A stretch of DNA of 64,000 bases from Bactericera cockerelli (GCA_024516035.1 CM044955.1:51927872-51991871), one strand, 5' to 3'; numbered from the stretch's first letter, positions 11,579 through 22,319 are shown. A program made the numbers and translations. The notes: generated from the letters alone by a model not told the origin.

Positions 11579-11700
11579 AATTTATTAGCCTCATCCTTGT
11601 AAAGACAGTGGTAGAAGTGCTGAGTCATTCCTCCACTGTCTGGCTACCATCGTTAAAGATGACGCCACCCTATGATGATCCTAGATCTGAGGTGTGGATA
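11579..11700 (+). repeat. dispersed repeat Y, first copy
   Basis: GCCTCATCCTTGTAAAGACA, GAGTCATTCCTCCACTGTCT and GATGACGCCACCCTATGATG. Copies at 12421-12540, 16853-16945 and, inverted, 29481-29590. The 11.6- and 12.4-kb copies are nearly identical because of the local duplication. Confidence 0.7.
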
Positions 11701-11708
11701 ACTGATTA

Positions 11709-12194
11709 AAAAAAATCTGGTGTAAACATCACACGACTTTCCTTATCTCCCATAAGGAAGTCCAATTCCGCCACTGGTGACTCACCGGTAACAGATAGAT
11801 AAAAATCACAGCCAAATTCGTAATCAGCAACTCAAAATTATTGAATTTGATATGTCACAACCCCATCTAGGATGAATAGTAAAAAAGTTAGTCCAAGCGG
11901 GTCCCCCCCAAAATACCGGTAAATTGGGGCCGGGTTCCAAAAAGTTCAAGATATCAAAAAAATGATGAGAATAGACCCCTATTATTTTTTTAATCTGAGA
12001 AAATGTTATTCTCTAACTTTTTTTGTATCTTTAACCAATTCAAAGAAGCGGCGGTTGCGGCCAATATTTGCGGCCCTGCGGCCGCATCTTGCATCCGATT
12101 TCAACCAAAAATTATATTGGTTCGTCTGGTGTATAAAACTAATTTGCATACCAAATTTCAAGTCTCTAGCTCTTACCGTTCTTGAGATATCCTG

Positions 12195-12244
<50 letters not shown>

Positions 12245-12389
12245 GACAGACAGACAGACGCACGGACCAATGGCTGAAAACAACTTTTTTGGTATCCTGA
12301 AGCTATGATTCGTCCAGAAATGTGAAAAACTGGGTAGGTCAAATTTTCGACGAATATAATACTTTCCTTATTATAGGATAAGGAAAGTA
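11709..12389 (+). mobile_element. family A repeat, copy 4 (recombinant)
   Basis: Its 5' half matches copy 5 (CTCCCATAAGGAAGTCCAAT, ACAGATAGATAAAAATCACA) and its 3' half matches copy 3 (ATGATGAGAATAGACC, TCTTGCATCCGATTTCAACC). The switch falls between about 11900 and 11962, where all three are identical. Confidence 0.85.
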
Positions 12390-12420
12390 AAAAGCATTAT
12401 TATATATTATTATATTATAG

Positions 12421-12540
12421 TTAATTTATTAGCCTCATCCTTGTAAAGACAGTGGTAGAAGTGCTGAGTCATTCCTCCACTGTCTAGCTACCATCGTTAA
12501 CGATGACGCCACCCTATGATGATCCTAGATCTGAGGTGTG
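12421..12540 (+). repeat. dispersed repeat Y, second copy
   Basis: Near-identical to 11579-11700, carried along in the tandem duplication of the family A cluster. Confidence 0.75.
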
Positions 12541-12547
12541 GATAACT

Positions 12548-13210
12548 GATTAAAAAAATCTGGTGTAAACATCACACGACTTTCCTTATCTCCCATAAGG
12601 AAGTCCAATTCCGCCACTGGTGACTCACCGGTAACAGATAGATAAAAATCACAGCCAAATTCGTAATCAGCAACTCAAAATTATTGAATTTGATATGTCA
12701 CAACCCCCATCTAGGATGAATAGTAAAAAAGTTAGTCCAAGCGGGTCCCCCCCAAAATACCGGTAAATTGGGGCCGGGTTCCAAAAAGTTCAAGATATCA
12801 AAAAAATGATCAGAATAGACCCCTATTATTTTTTTAATCTAAGAAATTGTTATTCTCCAAAATAATTTGTATCTTTAACCAATTCAAAGAAGCGGCGCTT
12901 GCGGCTAATATTTGCGGCCCTGCGGCCGTGGGATGCGGCCGATTTCAACCAAAAGTTTCGTGGTTCGTCTAGTGTATAAAATTAATTTCCATACCAAATT
13001 TCAAGTTTCTAGCTCTTACCGTTCTCGAGATATCCTGTTCACACACACACACACACACACACAGACACACAGACAGACAGACGCACGGACCAATGGCTGA
13101 AAACAACTTTTTTGGTATCCTGAGGCTATAATTCGTCCAGAAATGTGAAAAACTAGGTAGGTCAAATTTTCGACGAATACAATACTTTCCTTATTAGGAT
13201 AAGGAAAGTA
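12548..13210 (+). mobile_element. family A repeat, copy 5
   Basis: Third element of the cluster. It has GATCAGAATAGACC and GCGGCGCTTGCGGC in the 3' half, unlike copies 3 and 4. Its (CA)n is short (13037-13062). The terminal palindrome has lost a few loop bases. Confidence 0.85.
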
Positions 13211-13915
13211 AAAAAAAAGTATAGGTAACTAGGTATAGGTACATAGAATATTATTCTACAAAACGGAAGACAATACTTCTGAGAATCTGTATATATTATC
13301 TAATGTAGATATCGGAAGTAAAAATAGCAGAATGCATAATTGACAAACAAATTTTTTTTTGTTGAAATACTGGTGTTGAAATGGTGCACCCTGTACACAG
13401 GAAATGGTTTGTTGCGTCTAATGCCTTGCATTATCTTCCTTCCAGCTTAAATTTTTATCGCACATTTAAATTCGCTGAGTAAAAAAGCTGCAATTGTTCA
13501 AAAGTAAGAGCTTTTAGCACAAAGTCAGTATAAATTACGTAAGAAACTAGAATTTTCTTCTCTCAAATTTGCATATTCTATAGAAAGAGAAGCATATCTT
13601 TTTCTCTTAGTACTAGGACAAGTAGGTTCCTAGTTCCTACTTAAGAAAAATAAAAGTCCAAGTTCTCATTTAAAAGTTCTGAAAAAAAATATTGTATAAG
13701 TAGATTTACATACCTCTACAATACATAATTATCATATTATTAGGTAAAGTCACTTAATAAATCACGTACAGTTTGCCTTACCAAAAAGACCCGCCCTCTG
13801 TAATTTATGTAAATAAATGTCAATAAAGAGTTAAGTACTAATATTTTTCTTTAGACTTTGGCTTCGAGGCAAAAATTACCAACTTAAACTGTTATTATTT
13901 TCAGGCGCAGATCTA
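13211..13915. other. AT-rich intronic DNA without recognised features
   Basis: Lies in the 12.4-kb intron of the Beat-like gene. Apart from a diverged ACTTCTGAGAA/TCGGAAGT hairpin at about 13270-13322, I see nothing. Confidence 0.45.
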
Positions 13916-13936
13916 GGGGGGGGGGGGGGGGGGGGG
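13916..13936 (+). repeat. poly(G) run
   Basis: Twenty-one consecutive G, a potential quadruplex-forming and assembly-fragile tract. Confidence 0.95.
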
Positions 13937-14084
13937 TTAGTTGTGACCGAAGTACTTTGTTCAATTCAATCAATATTTTGAATCTATATCATTCTTCAGA
14001 TTTAGACTACACCTACTTATTTTGGATAAGGTTACTCTATCACCTTTTGAAAAGTTCGCCGGTGCCTTTGTTTATTTTATTAGA

Positions 14085-14312
14085 GTTTAACGTAGTTTTT
14101 CAACTGCATGGCCATACACGACGGAGGTTTTACTCTCCATTCGCAGGAAACTTACAAACCTGCTACCCACATTGACCTCACCCAGCCTGGGTTGGGCCGG
14201 AATGCCAGCATCACGAAGTCTTCACATCGCTGGACGTTGCTTAACTTCGGTGATCCTACGAGAACCGGTGCATTCAACGCGCTATCGACGCTGGCTTGCC
14301 GGTGGCTTTCTT
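14085..14312 (-). repeat. 5S rRNA-derived SINE
   Basis: On the minus strand the head contains GCACCGGTTCTCGTAGGATC and ACCGAAGTTAAGCAACGTCC, closely matching eukaryotic 5S rRNA around its internal promoter A box. Downstream come CTGGCATTCCGGCCCAACCC, AGGCTGGGTGAGGTCAATGT and the body shared with the tRNA-headed SINE at 36751. Related copies: 16480, 20055, 29597, 33780, 38225 and 47920. Confidence 0.75.
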
Positions 14313-14526
14313 TATTTATATAAAAAAAAAATAGGACATCTTATTCTGACACTGATATTTTCAAAGGGCCTTTCTCTTATTTTGATTAGTTGTTTAAGCT
14401 CATGACAAAAGAAAAGAAAAAAAAAAAGAAGAACATCCCTACAGATGTATTAACTCCTCTTTTTCTTGAACATGATAAGAAAGAGGTTGATTCTGAATTA
14501 TAAGAGAGTCCGTTTATTTCTGAGAG

Positions 14527-14586
14527 ATCAAGCTCGCCGGTAGGTGAGCGCTCGTCAAGTAGCGCCAGCCAACCGGCCTATATTAA
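14527..14586 (+). repeat. 60-bp repeat with hairpin, also at 20796
   Basis: ATCAAGCTCGCCGGTAGGTG, AGCGCTCGTCAAGTAGCGCC, AGCCAACCGGCCTATATTAA. The copy at 20796-20855 differs at only a few positions. No longer homology between the two sites was seen. Possibly the conserved end of an unrecognised element. Confidence 0.6.
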
Positions 14587-14994
14587 TAAAATTTAAACTC
14601 TGAGCCAGTGCAAATCACCACGGTATGAAAGTACCTCAGTTATACATTTTATATAAATATGTATAAAAAACACTTCATAAAAATACTTAAAAAAGGAAAC
14701 ACCAGCAACAATGATAAAAACCAACATCCCGAGAGCTTTTTAAATGTGACTTTAACAGCACAAACATTGCAGCAATGAATAGTCACGGAATAAAAGGCGT
14801 GTTAAAGTATTTGCACAGAAAAGAATGCTCGAGCATAATTAGGAATTATGCAGCCGAGCGTAATCTTGGAAAAAAAAGCTCAAATGGAAAAAGGATTACT
14901 TTGGCTGTATAATTTTTTCTTTTGGTCCCGTCAAGTTGTGTTGGAGAATCTCTGATAAAGAGAAGATAATAATAGGTAATAAATCGTCCTTTAT

Positions 14995-15135
14995 TCATAG
15001 AAAAGGGTAAAATTTGCATCAAACACCAGTGTAGGTAGTAGGTAAAGGTTTTTTTTTTTTTTTAAACCTTCTAAAAACTCCTTGATTTTCGTTCAATTGT
15101 TCTTGTTGTCTTGAACCGTCAAGTAGCATTAACAT
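14995..15135 (+). repeat. dispersed repeat shared with 905-1065
   Basis: AATTTGCATCAAACACCAGT, a T run, CCTTCTAAAAACTCCTTG and TTGAACCGTCAAGTAGCATT, parallel to the copy near the left edge. Confidence 0.5.
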
Positions 15136-15194
15136 TGAGAACATTGCTTTATTTATGGTGCAAGATTCGATGTAATGATTCCCATTATTCCAGC

Positions 15195-15480
15195 ATATAC
15201 CTCAGTAACTTGATCGATAAGACAGCGGACTTGTAACCTGGACTTGAAACCTCTGGATTACCAGACAGACGTGACACCTTGACCACTGAGCTACTGGGAC
15301 GGGAATAACCCTCTTTCGATTCTTACATAAAAAAAAATAAAAAGATATCATATTTGTGTTAATCACGATGTGAGTCACAAATACTCAAACTCGCTTAACT
15401 AAATCTTTGCTGAACGTGGGACTCGAACCACCACCCTTCAGGTTACGAGCCCGCCCACTTATCGATCAAACTCCTGCGGT
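15195..15480 (-). repeat. tRNA-derived SINEs of family S2, two pieces
   Basis: The first piece (15195-15300) reads on the plus strand CCTCAGTAACTTGATCGATA and GGACTTGTAACCTGGACTTG. The second (15355-15480) is on the minus strand, with CGTGATTAACACAAATATGA-like body and GGTTCGAGTCCC B box. S2 copies are also at 28012, 35088, 37845, 46635, 53450 and 60325. Confidence 0.6.
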
Positions 15481-16251
15481 CAGTCAATTCTTACATACAT
15501 AATTATATGAGAAAACAAGTCGGTTTAAAGAATACAACTATTTTCTTCCCTGTCATCAAAATAAACACCAAAGGGAATATTTTATAGCAATAAAATTACT
15601 TTAAGTATGAAAGTAAAAAGGTAGAATGACTGAAACGCTACAATGATAGAACCAATAGATCTTCTTCAAACTGGAAGGAAAGAGATATTTGAAAACAGTC
15701 CCTGGAGAACAGCACCGACTTTATGACGGAACTTTGCAGACGACTTTCTCTTTGTAATGCTTTTCTTTAGAATACTGATGAAGATTTTGATAATAATCAT
15801 GATAGGTAGGTAGGTACCTACGTTCTAAAGCATGTTGATTTTTTTTTCAAATCTATAAAGCTTGTCGATAAAAGACATACTTATAGTAATATAAATCCCT
15901 ACAAGACTAGCATGGGAATAAAAAAACATGGTGTATTCTATCGATGAACCATGTAAAGATTGTAAAGTCAGGGATGAAGAAGATGCAAATCACCTCAAAG
16001 TTAATTAACTATATCTTGGGAGAAGAAGAGAGGCGTTCCCACTGACCAATTTTAACTCATTACATTTTTTCATCGTCGACGGATGGGTAAAGAATCGTTG
16101 TTAATTTTTTTTATCATAAAAACCAGACCAAGAAGGTCATCGTGACGGGGAACCAACGTTTTATGCTAGTGGGAACAGGGCGTAACAAAACTGGTTTGTG
16201 AATAAAATACATCCTTACAAAACTAGTTTGGGAATAAAAAACATGGGTCAC

Positions 16252-16384
16252 CTGTTTTCCGTTGATGAGCCACGTGACATCAGGGGTGGGCGTGGCCATG
16301 CCAGAGGTGCAATTGACCTCCAGTTGATCCCCACGCTGTAGATGGGCTTGCGGAATGTGATCTGGGGGTCCTCCTTTTGACTCT
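16252..16384 (-). CDS. Beat-like protein, exon coding first half of Ig domain 2, with apparent 1-nt frameshift
   Basis: Acceptor CATTTCAG and donor GTGACC bound a 133-nt exon. Entering in the phase left by the preceding exon, it reads ESQKEDPQITFRKPIYSVG. This is the P-x-I-T...Y-x-V-G linker typical of Beat Ig2. At the G run (plus-strand C run 16329-16332) the family pattern then jumps by one base to GDQLEVNCTSG and TPDVTWLINGKQ. Those carry the Ig2 cysteine and tryptophan and end in phase 0, as the next exon requires. One G therefore seems to be missing, through an assembly error, an allele or a real lesion. A second reading is that an alternative upstream donor feeds the other frame: that frame is open throughout the exon, but loses the conserved linker. 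Confidence 0.8.
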
Positions 16385-16479
16385 CTGAAATGAGAAGAAA
16401 ATTCATTAAACCAGCCCTGGTCAATTAACTCAAATGACACTTTTTATGTTGCTTAATCTCTCTTTAACATCTTAGTCAT

Positions 16480-16676
16480 TTGAAACGGGCGTTTCACACT
16501 CCATTCAGTGAGAACTCAGCAATCAGCTACCCACATGAACCTCAACCAGCCTGAGTTGAGTCAGGAATAGCCACAGCATCACGAGGGTTCAAATTTAAAT
16601 GATGGTTATCCACCGAGTCCTAACCTCGGACGTAACATCAACGTGCCATCGATGTTGGTTTTACCACTTTATGTTG
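16480..16676 (-). repeat. 5S rRNA-derived SINE
   Basis: Minus strand: a decayed 5S-like head with GGTTAGGACTCGGTGGATAA (C-box-like), then CTCGTGATGCTGTGGCTATT and the shared body GCTGGTTGAGGTTCATGTGG. Directly abuts the 38-bp array. Confidence 0.65.
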
Positions 16677-16677
16677 G

Positions 16678-16829
16678 CTGGGGGACTATAAACACGGAGG
16701 AAACCAGCAGTCTTGCTGGGGGACTATAAACAGGGAGGAGACCAGCAGTTTAGCTGGGGGACTATAAACAGGGAGGAGACCAGAAGTCTAGCTAGGGGAC
16801 TATAAACAGGGAGGACACCAGCATTGACT
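16678..16829 (+). repeat. 38-bp minisatellite, four units
   Basis: GCTGGGGGACTATAAACAGG with GAGGAGACCAGCAGTTTA, four units with a few substitutions, in the 2.5-kb... 12.4-kb intron border region downstream of the Beat-like exon at 16384-16252 counted on the plus strand; it lies in the 2.5-kb intron. Confidence 0.85.
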
Positions 16830-16852
16830 TAGTTCTGGGGACCCTTGTCAAT

Positions 16853-16945
16853 TATTAGCTTCCTTGTAAAGACAGTAGTAGAAGTGATGAGTCATTCCTC
16901 CACTCTCTGGCTTCACGATGACGCCGCCATATGATGATGAATAAT
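16853..16945 (+). repeat. dispersed repeat Y
   Basis: TTAGCTTCCTTGTAAAGACA, GAGTCATTCCTCCACTCTCT and GATGACGCCGCCATATGATG. Confidence 0.65.
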
Positions 16946-17519
16946 TTGAATACACCACTTTTCGTAAGACCACTGCTGATGGTAAATATAGGTTCATACT
17001 ACATATTATATAGATAGACACATCAAAATCTCTACTATACAGGCATCTATATTAATTTAATTCAACTTGTTATTCCTTACAGTCAGAACAGGCAGCATTT
17101 TAAAATGAATTTTCCAGAACATGGAAATAAATTGTGACATTCACAGAAAAACCTACGACAACAATAACACAAGTTCTTTTTTTCCTTTTCATCACAACAT
17201 TGCCATTACCTTTACCAGTGGCGGGATGGATCTTTTTGGTGACATTTTTTTTATTTATAGATTTGGTATTTTTTTAATTTTGGTAGCTCTAAGCTAGCTG
17301 CTAGAATGTCCTTCATGTCGGTGATTGGTTGAATAGGTTAGTGTCCGTCTTGAAGGTGGGTCTGGCTCATCTTAAATTTATTTCTGTTTTACGGTCTAAA
17401 AAGCAATCAATTTTTTTAAATGAATTTCAATAGATTCCAAAGCTCTACAGTTCCAAAACTGTACAAGTATACAGCCTGTGGCGTTTTATTAATTCTGGCG
17501 AGCGATTAATTAGTGCAAA

Positions 17520-17645
17520 CTTCGTGATGTTAGCATTCCGGCCCATCTCAGGCTGTGTGAGGTTATTGTGGCTAGCAGGTTTGTAAGTTTTCTGTGAATA
17601 GAGGATAACACCCCCGTCGTGATGTGAACATGCAGTTGAAAGTGA
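17520..17645 (+). repeat. SINE body fragment
   Basis: TTCCGGCCCATCTCAGGCTG, TGTGAGGTTATTGTGGCTAG and GTGAATAGAGGATAACACCC. Head not preserved. Confidence 0.55.
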
Positions 17646-17759
17646 AGTTAATACAAAAAAAAATGTGAGAACCTACTTGTGTGAATAAATTGCTTGTATG
17701 TATCGTTATGTGTATGGCCGAATTGGTGGACCTAAAGTTTTTATTTTCAATGGTACCTA

Positions 17760-17990
17760 CTAGGCATAATTTTATTTACTGGTAATTGTGCCCCAGAACC
17801 GCTTTCGCATTACTTCAGGGCTCTTTACCTTTACAACCATGCCATTCCGGAAACGGAAAAAATGGGTCAGAATTTTCCGCTCAGGCCGGGATTCGAACCC
17901 ACAACCTCCGGGTCAGTAACCGAAACAGCTCTGAACTACTGAGCGACGGAGGATGGTATCTAGCAAGAGATGCCGGAGTAGTATAAGAAA
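17760..17990 (-). repeat. tRNA-derived SINE, separate family
   Basis: Minus strand: a head with TCGCTCAGTAGTTCAGAGCT (A box) and GGTTGTGGGTTCGAATCCCG (B box), followed by AATTCTGACCCATTTTTTCC. An open frame on the plus strand here is incidental. Confidence 0.55.
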
Positions 17991-18124
17991 ATCACATATA
18001 CGCCCCTGGTAGTTAATACTATATGTCATATGCAAACATACAGTCTCCTTTCCACACCCCTTTCATTTACTCGAACATTGCTCTCTCTCTCTCTGGGGGT
18101 GATTGGCGTAAGTGAGTGTGGAGG

Positions 18125-18385
18125 GTAGGTGAGACTGCGCAAGAAATATTGAGAGAGTGAAAAGGAAGAGAGAAAGGAAGATGAGAAAGAGACATTAAAA
18201 AGTCACAGAGAATGGAAGGCAGAGCGTGAGAAAAAGAGAGGGAGGAAGATAGAGAGAAAGAGTAAGAAAGAGGAGGGGACAGAAAGAGAAAAAGAGAGAG
18301 GTTATGAAAGAGAGAGAGAAAGGGAGGAAAGAAGGGAAACAGAGAAACAGAAATAAAGAGGGAGAGAAGAAAGGAATGGTAGGGT
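18125..18385 (+). repeat. GA-rich low-complexity tract
   Basis: Purine-rich plus strand with GAGAGA and AAAGAG runs and no stable period. Open frames on either strand are compositional. Confidence 0.85.
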
Positions 18386-18618
18386 GTAACAAGATGGAAA
18401 ACTCATTATTCAATAAACATAATAATATATTTTGCGCCCTGCTGTTTTCATATATTACCGCATTATCATTATCATCATACATTCATAATCATTGTTAATG
18501 TTGTTCTTTTATAAAAGTTCTATACATATAATTATTAAAAATAATATACGAAAAATATGTATATTATAATGTTGTTAATACTATAATATATCTCTTTTCG
18601 TGTCTTCACACGCATAAA

Positions 18619-18920
18619 ACTCATCATGACAGCTAGGAGGACAATTCAACCTACCCATGACAGTTAGAAGGACAATACAACTTACCAATAATAGTTAGAA
18701 GGACAATACAATTCACCCATAACAGTTAGGAGGACAATACAACTTACCCATAATAGTTAGGAGGACAATACAACTTACCCATGACAGTTAGGAGGACAAT
18801 ACAAAATACCCATAACAGTTAAGAAGACAATACAACTTACCCATAATAGTGAGGAGGTCAATACAACTTACCCATGACAGTTAGGAGGACAATACAACTT
18901 ACCCATGACAGTTAGGAGGA
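18619..18920 (-). repeat. 31-bp tandem array built from an exon/intron junction
   Basis: Ten head-to-tail units at an exact spacing of 31 bp (unit landmarks at 18629, 18660, 18691, 18722, 18753, 18784, 18815, 18846, 18877 and 18908). Read on the minus strand each unit is the last 18 bases of the Beat-like exon followed by 13 bases of intron (GTAAGTTGTATTG). The unit at 18908 is the real junction. Among the nine intronic copies, five keep GTAAGT, three have GTAGGT, GTGAAT or GTATTT, and the outermost has lost the GT. Reading through the real donor meets a TAA formed by GGG-TAA-GT of the second unit. Confidence 0.9.
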
Positions 18921-19038
18921 TATCGTCGGAGGGTTTGGAATAGATGGGGGACTCTGTAGTCACCTCGCAGGAGTAGAGACCTGACATGTCGAAGTTGGCA
19001 TTCCTCAACACCAGGTTTATGGAGTCACTCTTGTTGAG
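18903..19038 (-). CDS. Beat-like protein, exon coding second half of Ig domain 1
   Basis: The acceptor TATTTCCAG precedes the exon and the donor GTAAGT follows it. It enters in phase 0, matching the previous exon, and leaves after one base of a codon. The translation contains SINLVLRNANFDMSGLYSCE, where the cysteine is the second of the Ig1 disulphide and DMSGLYSC is the usual D-x-G-x-Y-x-C strand F motif. It continues VTTESPIYSKPSDDILLTVM, as in Beat proteins after Ig1. The last 18 exon bases plus the first 13 intron bases form the first unit of a 31-bp tandem array running downstream. The true donor is therefore followed by several near-identical copies of itself. Confidence 0.87.
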
Positions 19039-19039
19039 C

Positions 19040-20050
19040 TGGAAATAGAAAGAGGATTGTTATTGTTGTGGCGGTGACGTACACCTAAGGTCTTACACGC
19101 AGGCCACATTGAAACGACATGAACATGATCTGAAGTATCTACAGTGAACCCTTTTATAGCCAGAAACATTTGACTGACCTTTGCGCAATATTTTGCTAAT
19201 AGTAGTTCAAAGGCTTACTTTAGTATATAAACTACATACATATTTTAGAGACATTTATTTGTATTGCCGGATTAGGAAGGAGGAATACCCTGATTCCAGC
19301 ATTTGAATTTGTGTTATTGTTATGTGGTCGAAGTATCAAATAGATGAGGATGAATTGATGGTGGCTTTAAAACAATAGATCTAACAAGGACTGGTGTATT
19401 GAATTTGCCACTGACACAGTTTTCAATATTTTTAGATTCTCATAGAGTTCTGCCACCTACTCATTTTTCGAATTTCCTGGTCTAGGAAATTTGGTGGCTT
19501 TCAAATGCTTTCCTAGGCTGGTGGCTTTCGAATTTCACGATACTCTCATGTGAGTGCCAAATGTAACGGTAACCACCAGTAGGTTGGTATTCAGCATCAT
19601 CCTCTCTCTCCTTCCACAGCCTGCTCACCTTCAAAATTATTTTTCACTTTTCAGCTCAATTTCAGCATCATTCAGAGCTCAAGACGAGAAAAGTTCAGGC
19701 CAAGGTTGATTCCCCCCCCCTTCACCCCATTATGCCCTCTTGCCCCACCCCCCCCCCTCCACCCCTTGAATTAAATCAAGACGAAAAATAATAAAGAGAA
19801 GAGGAGGAGAAAAAAGTTTTTATATTTTAAATTTCATACAATTTTATACGAAGGTAATTTAATTTTTCTGTTTAATATTTTTTTTTTTTCCTCTCGAAAG
19901 CAGTGTTTGTCAAATTTTGAATGGCCTTCGGCAGACTCTTGTCAAATTAGAATTAGAAGGTGACAGGATATCTTATCGACTTCAGTCTGACAGAAAATAA
20001 AAATAAATAAAAACTTTTCTTATCTGATTTAATTGTAAAAAGCCTCTGCC
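19040..20050. other. intronic DNA upstream of the second Beat-like exon
   Basis: Part of the 16.2-kb intron. It holds a short self-similar stretch (GGTGGCTTTCAAATGC and GGTGGCTTTCGAATTTC near 19495-19530) and C-rich runs at 19712-19762. No coding or mobile feature recognised. Confidence 0.45.
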
Positions 20051-20054
20051 AGCG

Positions 20055-20275
20055 TCGCTAACACGTTGTATACACCGGATCTCGTACTGTCACTGTAGTA
20101 AAGCAACGTCTAGCGAGCTTAGGACTCAAGATTGGTGACCAGTAACATTTTGAACTCTCTAATGCTGGCAAGTCCCGGCATAACCCAGGGTGGGTGAGGT
20201 TTAAGTGGGTAGCTGGTTGGTGAAATTCCAGCGAATGGAGGATAAAACCACCAGCGCTGTCTTGACCGAGTAGAA
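20055..20275 (+). repeat. 5S rRNA-derived SINE, diverged
   Basis: CACCGGATCTCGTACTGTCA and GTAAAGCAACGTCTAGCGAG mark the 5S-like head. Then AACCCAGGGTGGGTGAGGTT, TCCAGCGAATGGAGGATAAA and the rest of the shared body. Confidence 0.6.
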
Positions 20276-20584
20276 AAAAGCTCCTTTAACCCAGCAGATG
20301 TTTGATGACGTTATAAAATTGTCAAATTATCAAATACATGGAGTCAGGTCATACTTTTTCAAAGCAACGAATCCCAACCAACCTTAACTACTCGACTTTT
20401 CCTGAATAACTGATTTCAGGCGATTGGAGGGTAAAACTTATAATTGATTGGATAATAAACTAGATTGGGGGATAAAACCCAGAATAAGTGACTTATAATT
20501 TTTAATCATCCGGATATTACTTTTTTTTCATATTAAAATTAAAATAGAAACATTGGACAGTTAAACATACATACACAGCAAGAG

Positions 20585-20680
20585 CCTGGGCATTGATTGG
20601 ATCTGGACGTCCATATAATCTCTCCACCACGGGAGATATTTCAGACACGAAATAATTATTATTACCACTCGACGTTCAAT
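20585..20680 (+). repeat. SINE 3' tail segment
   Basis: ATTGGATCTGGACGTCCATA, TAATCTCTCCACCACGGGAG and GACACGAAATAATTATTATT match the 3' end of the SINE at 36751-37115. The upstream parts are missing. Confidence 0.6.
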
Positions 20681-20795
20681 ATAGACATTGATAACAAGCA
20701 CATAATTATATGTATGTACTACTACAGAATACAAACCTACCCTATTAATATCTATTTTTTTTTTTTTTTTTTTTTTTCACAAATGGTCTTGACTT

Positions 20796-20855
20796 ATCAA
20801 GCTCGCCGGGAGGCGAGCGCTCGTCAAGTAGCGCCAGCCACCCGGCCTATATTAA
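20796..20855 (+). repeat. 60-bp repeat with hairpin, second copy
   Basis: ATCAAGCTCGCCGGGAGGCG, AGCGCTCGTCAAGTAGCGCC, AGCCACCCGGCCTATATTAA. GCTCGCC/GGCGAGC forms a perfect 7-bp stem here, where the 14527 copy has one mismatch. Confidence 0.6.
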
Positions 20856-20859
20856 CACG

Positions 20860-21930
20860 AAACAGAGTTTATATGTATTTTGTTTTATTGTTTTCGACCA
20901 CTTAACGCTAACTTTTATCAATTTTTATTTCAAATTCGTAATGAGACGCAAAAATAGATTGTGTTTCACGAAAGCGCGAGGTTCCTACGTACAGTAAAAG
21001 TCGTTTACTGGCCACGCCGAAAATCTTGAATTTCATGAAATTATTCATACGGGTTTTTTTTTTTTTTTTTTTTTCAGACCAATTTTCTGTCAAGGGTACA
21101 GCAACGTGTGCTTATCGTGGAAAGACGTGAGATACGTTTTTGAAAAGGGAATTTTTATCTCTGCATACCTTTTATAGTTTCAAGTATTTATTTTTTATAG
21201 GATAGGAGATATAGCCTTCTAAAATAAAACGGTAAAGTTGCACAGAGCCGCCCCTGGTTATCTTGGAGCTGCGATTGTGGTATTTTTCGAAAGGCCTTAT
21301 CATAGGAAAAAATATAAAAATATAACTAAAGTATTACACTGGACCAAACTTGAGTTATAGCCTTTGAAAGGAATACTTATTATGGAGCCCAGAGCCGTCT
21401 ATTATTTTCCTAGAGTTGTATTTCTGGTGTTTTTAGAAAGGTCTAGTCAAAGGGAATGAGATCACTTAATTTCAGATGGTTGAAACAAGTAGAAAAGTAT
21501 TTAAAGCCATCTAAAGGAATATCTAAAATGAACCCTGGAGCCACGCCTATTTATCCCAAGTTGATGACTGAAGGTTCTTTCTAAAGGTCTAATTACGCAG
21601 AAATATACTACGATGTAAATAAAATGTTAGAAAAATCAGCGACAGTGTGAGACATAAAAATAAAAAACTGAAATAAGATTTATGAGAGTAACAAAAAATC
21701 TTCGCCTCACATAGAACTTAAAATATGGGTGTGATCCAATCATCTTTGCTTCACCCAAGCTGCCAGCAGACTAAGTTATCAGTGAGGGAATAATAACGTT
21801 TTATAACTTCATTCAGAGATTTCTACATCAAGAGGTAAACTAGGTCTATATTATGAGAAGTGTATAAAATATTGGCCAGTAAGAGGTAAAATATTGATTA
21901 AAATAAATCAAAACAATGATAAATTATAAT
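20860..21930. other. intronic DNA without recognised features
   Basis: Only a T run at 21054-21074. No supported gene or repeat. Confidence 0.45.
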
Positions 21931-21969
21931 ATACTAGCGGGTTACACCCGCCGCTTCGCCAGCCCATCA

Positions 21970-22288
21970 AACACACACAACGCACACACATCACACCACA
22001 CACCCACACACATCACACCACACACACACACACAACACCACCACACCGACACACACCCACCCACCCACACCACACCCCACACCCCACACACACCCACACA
22101 CACCACAAACACACACACCACACACACAAAACCACACGCACACACACCACACACACACACCACACACACACCACACCAACCACCCACACCACACCACACC
22201 ACACCACACCACACCACACCACACACACACAAACACACATACACACACACCACAACACCACACACACACACACACACAACACACAGCA

Positions 22289-22319
<31 letters not shown>

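Noticed and set aside
14213..14300. 5S rRNA gene or pseudogene
   Set aside because: The 5S-like part continues into the same non-5S body at several loci, so it is the head of a SINE.
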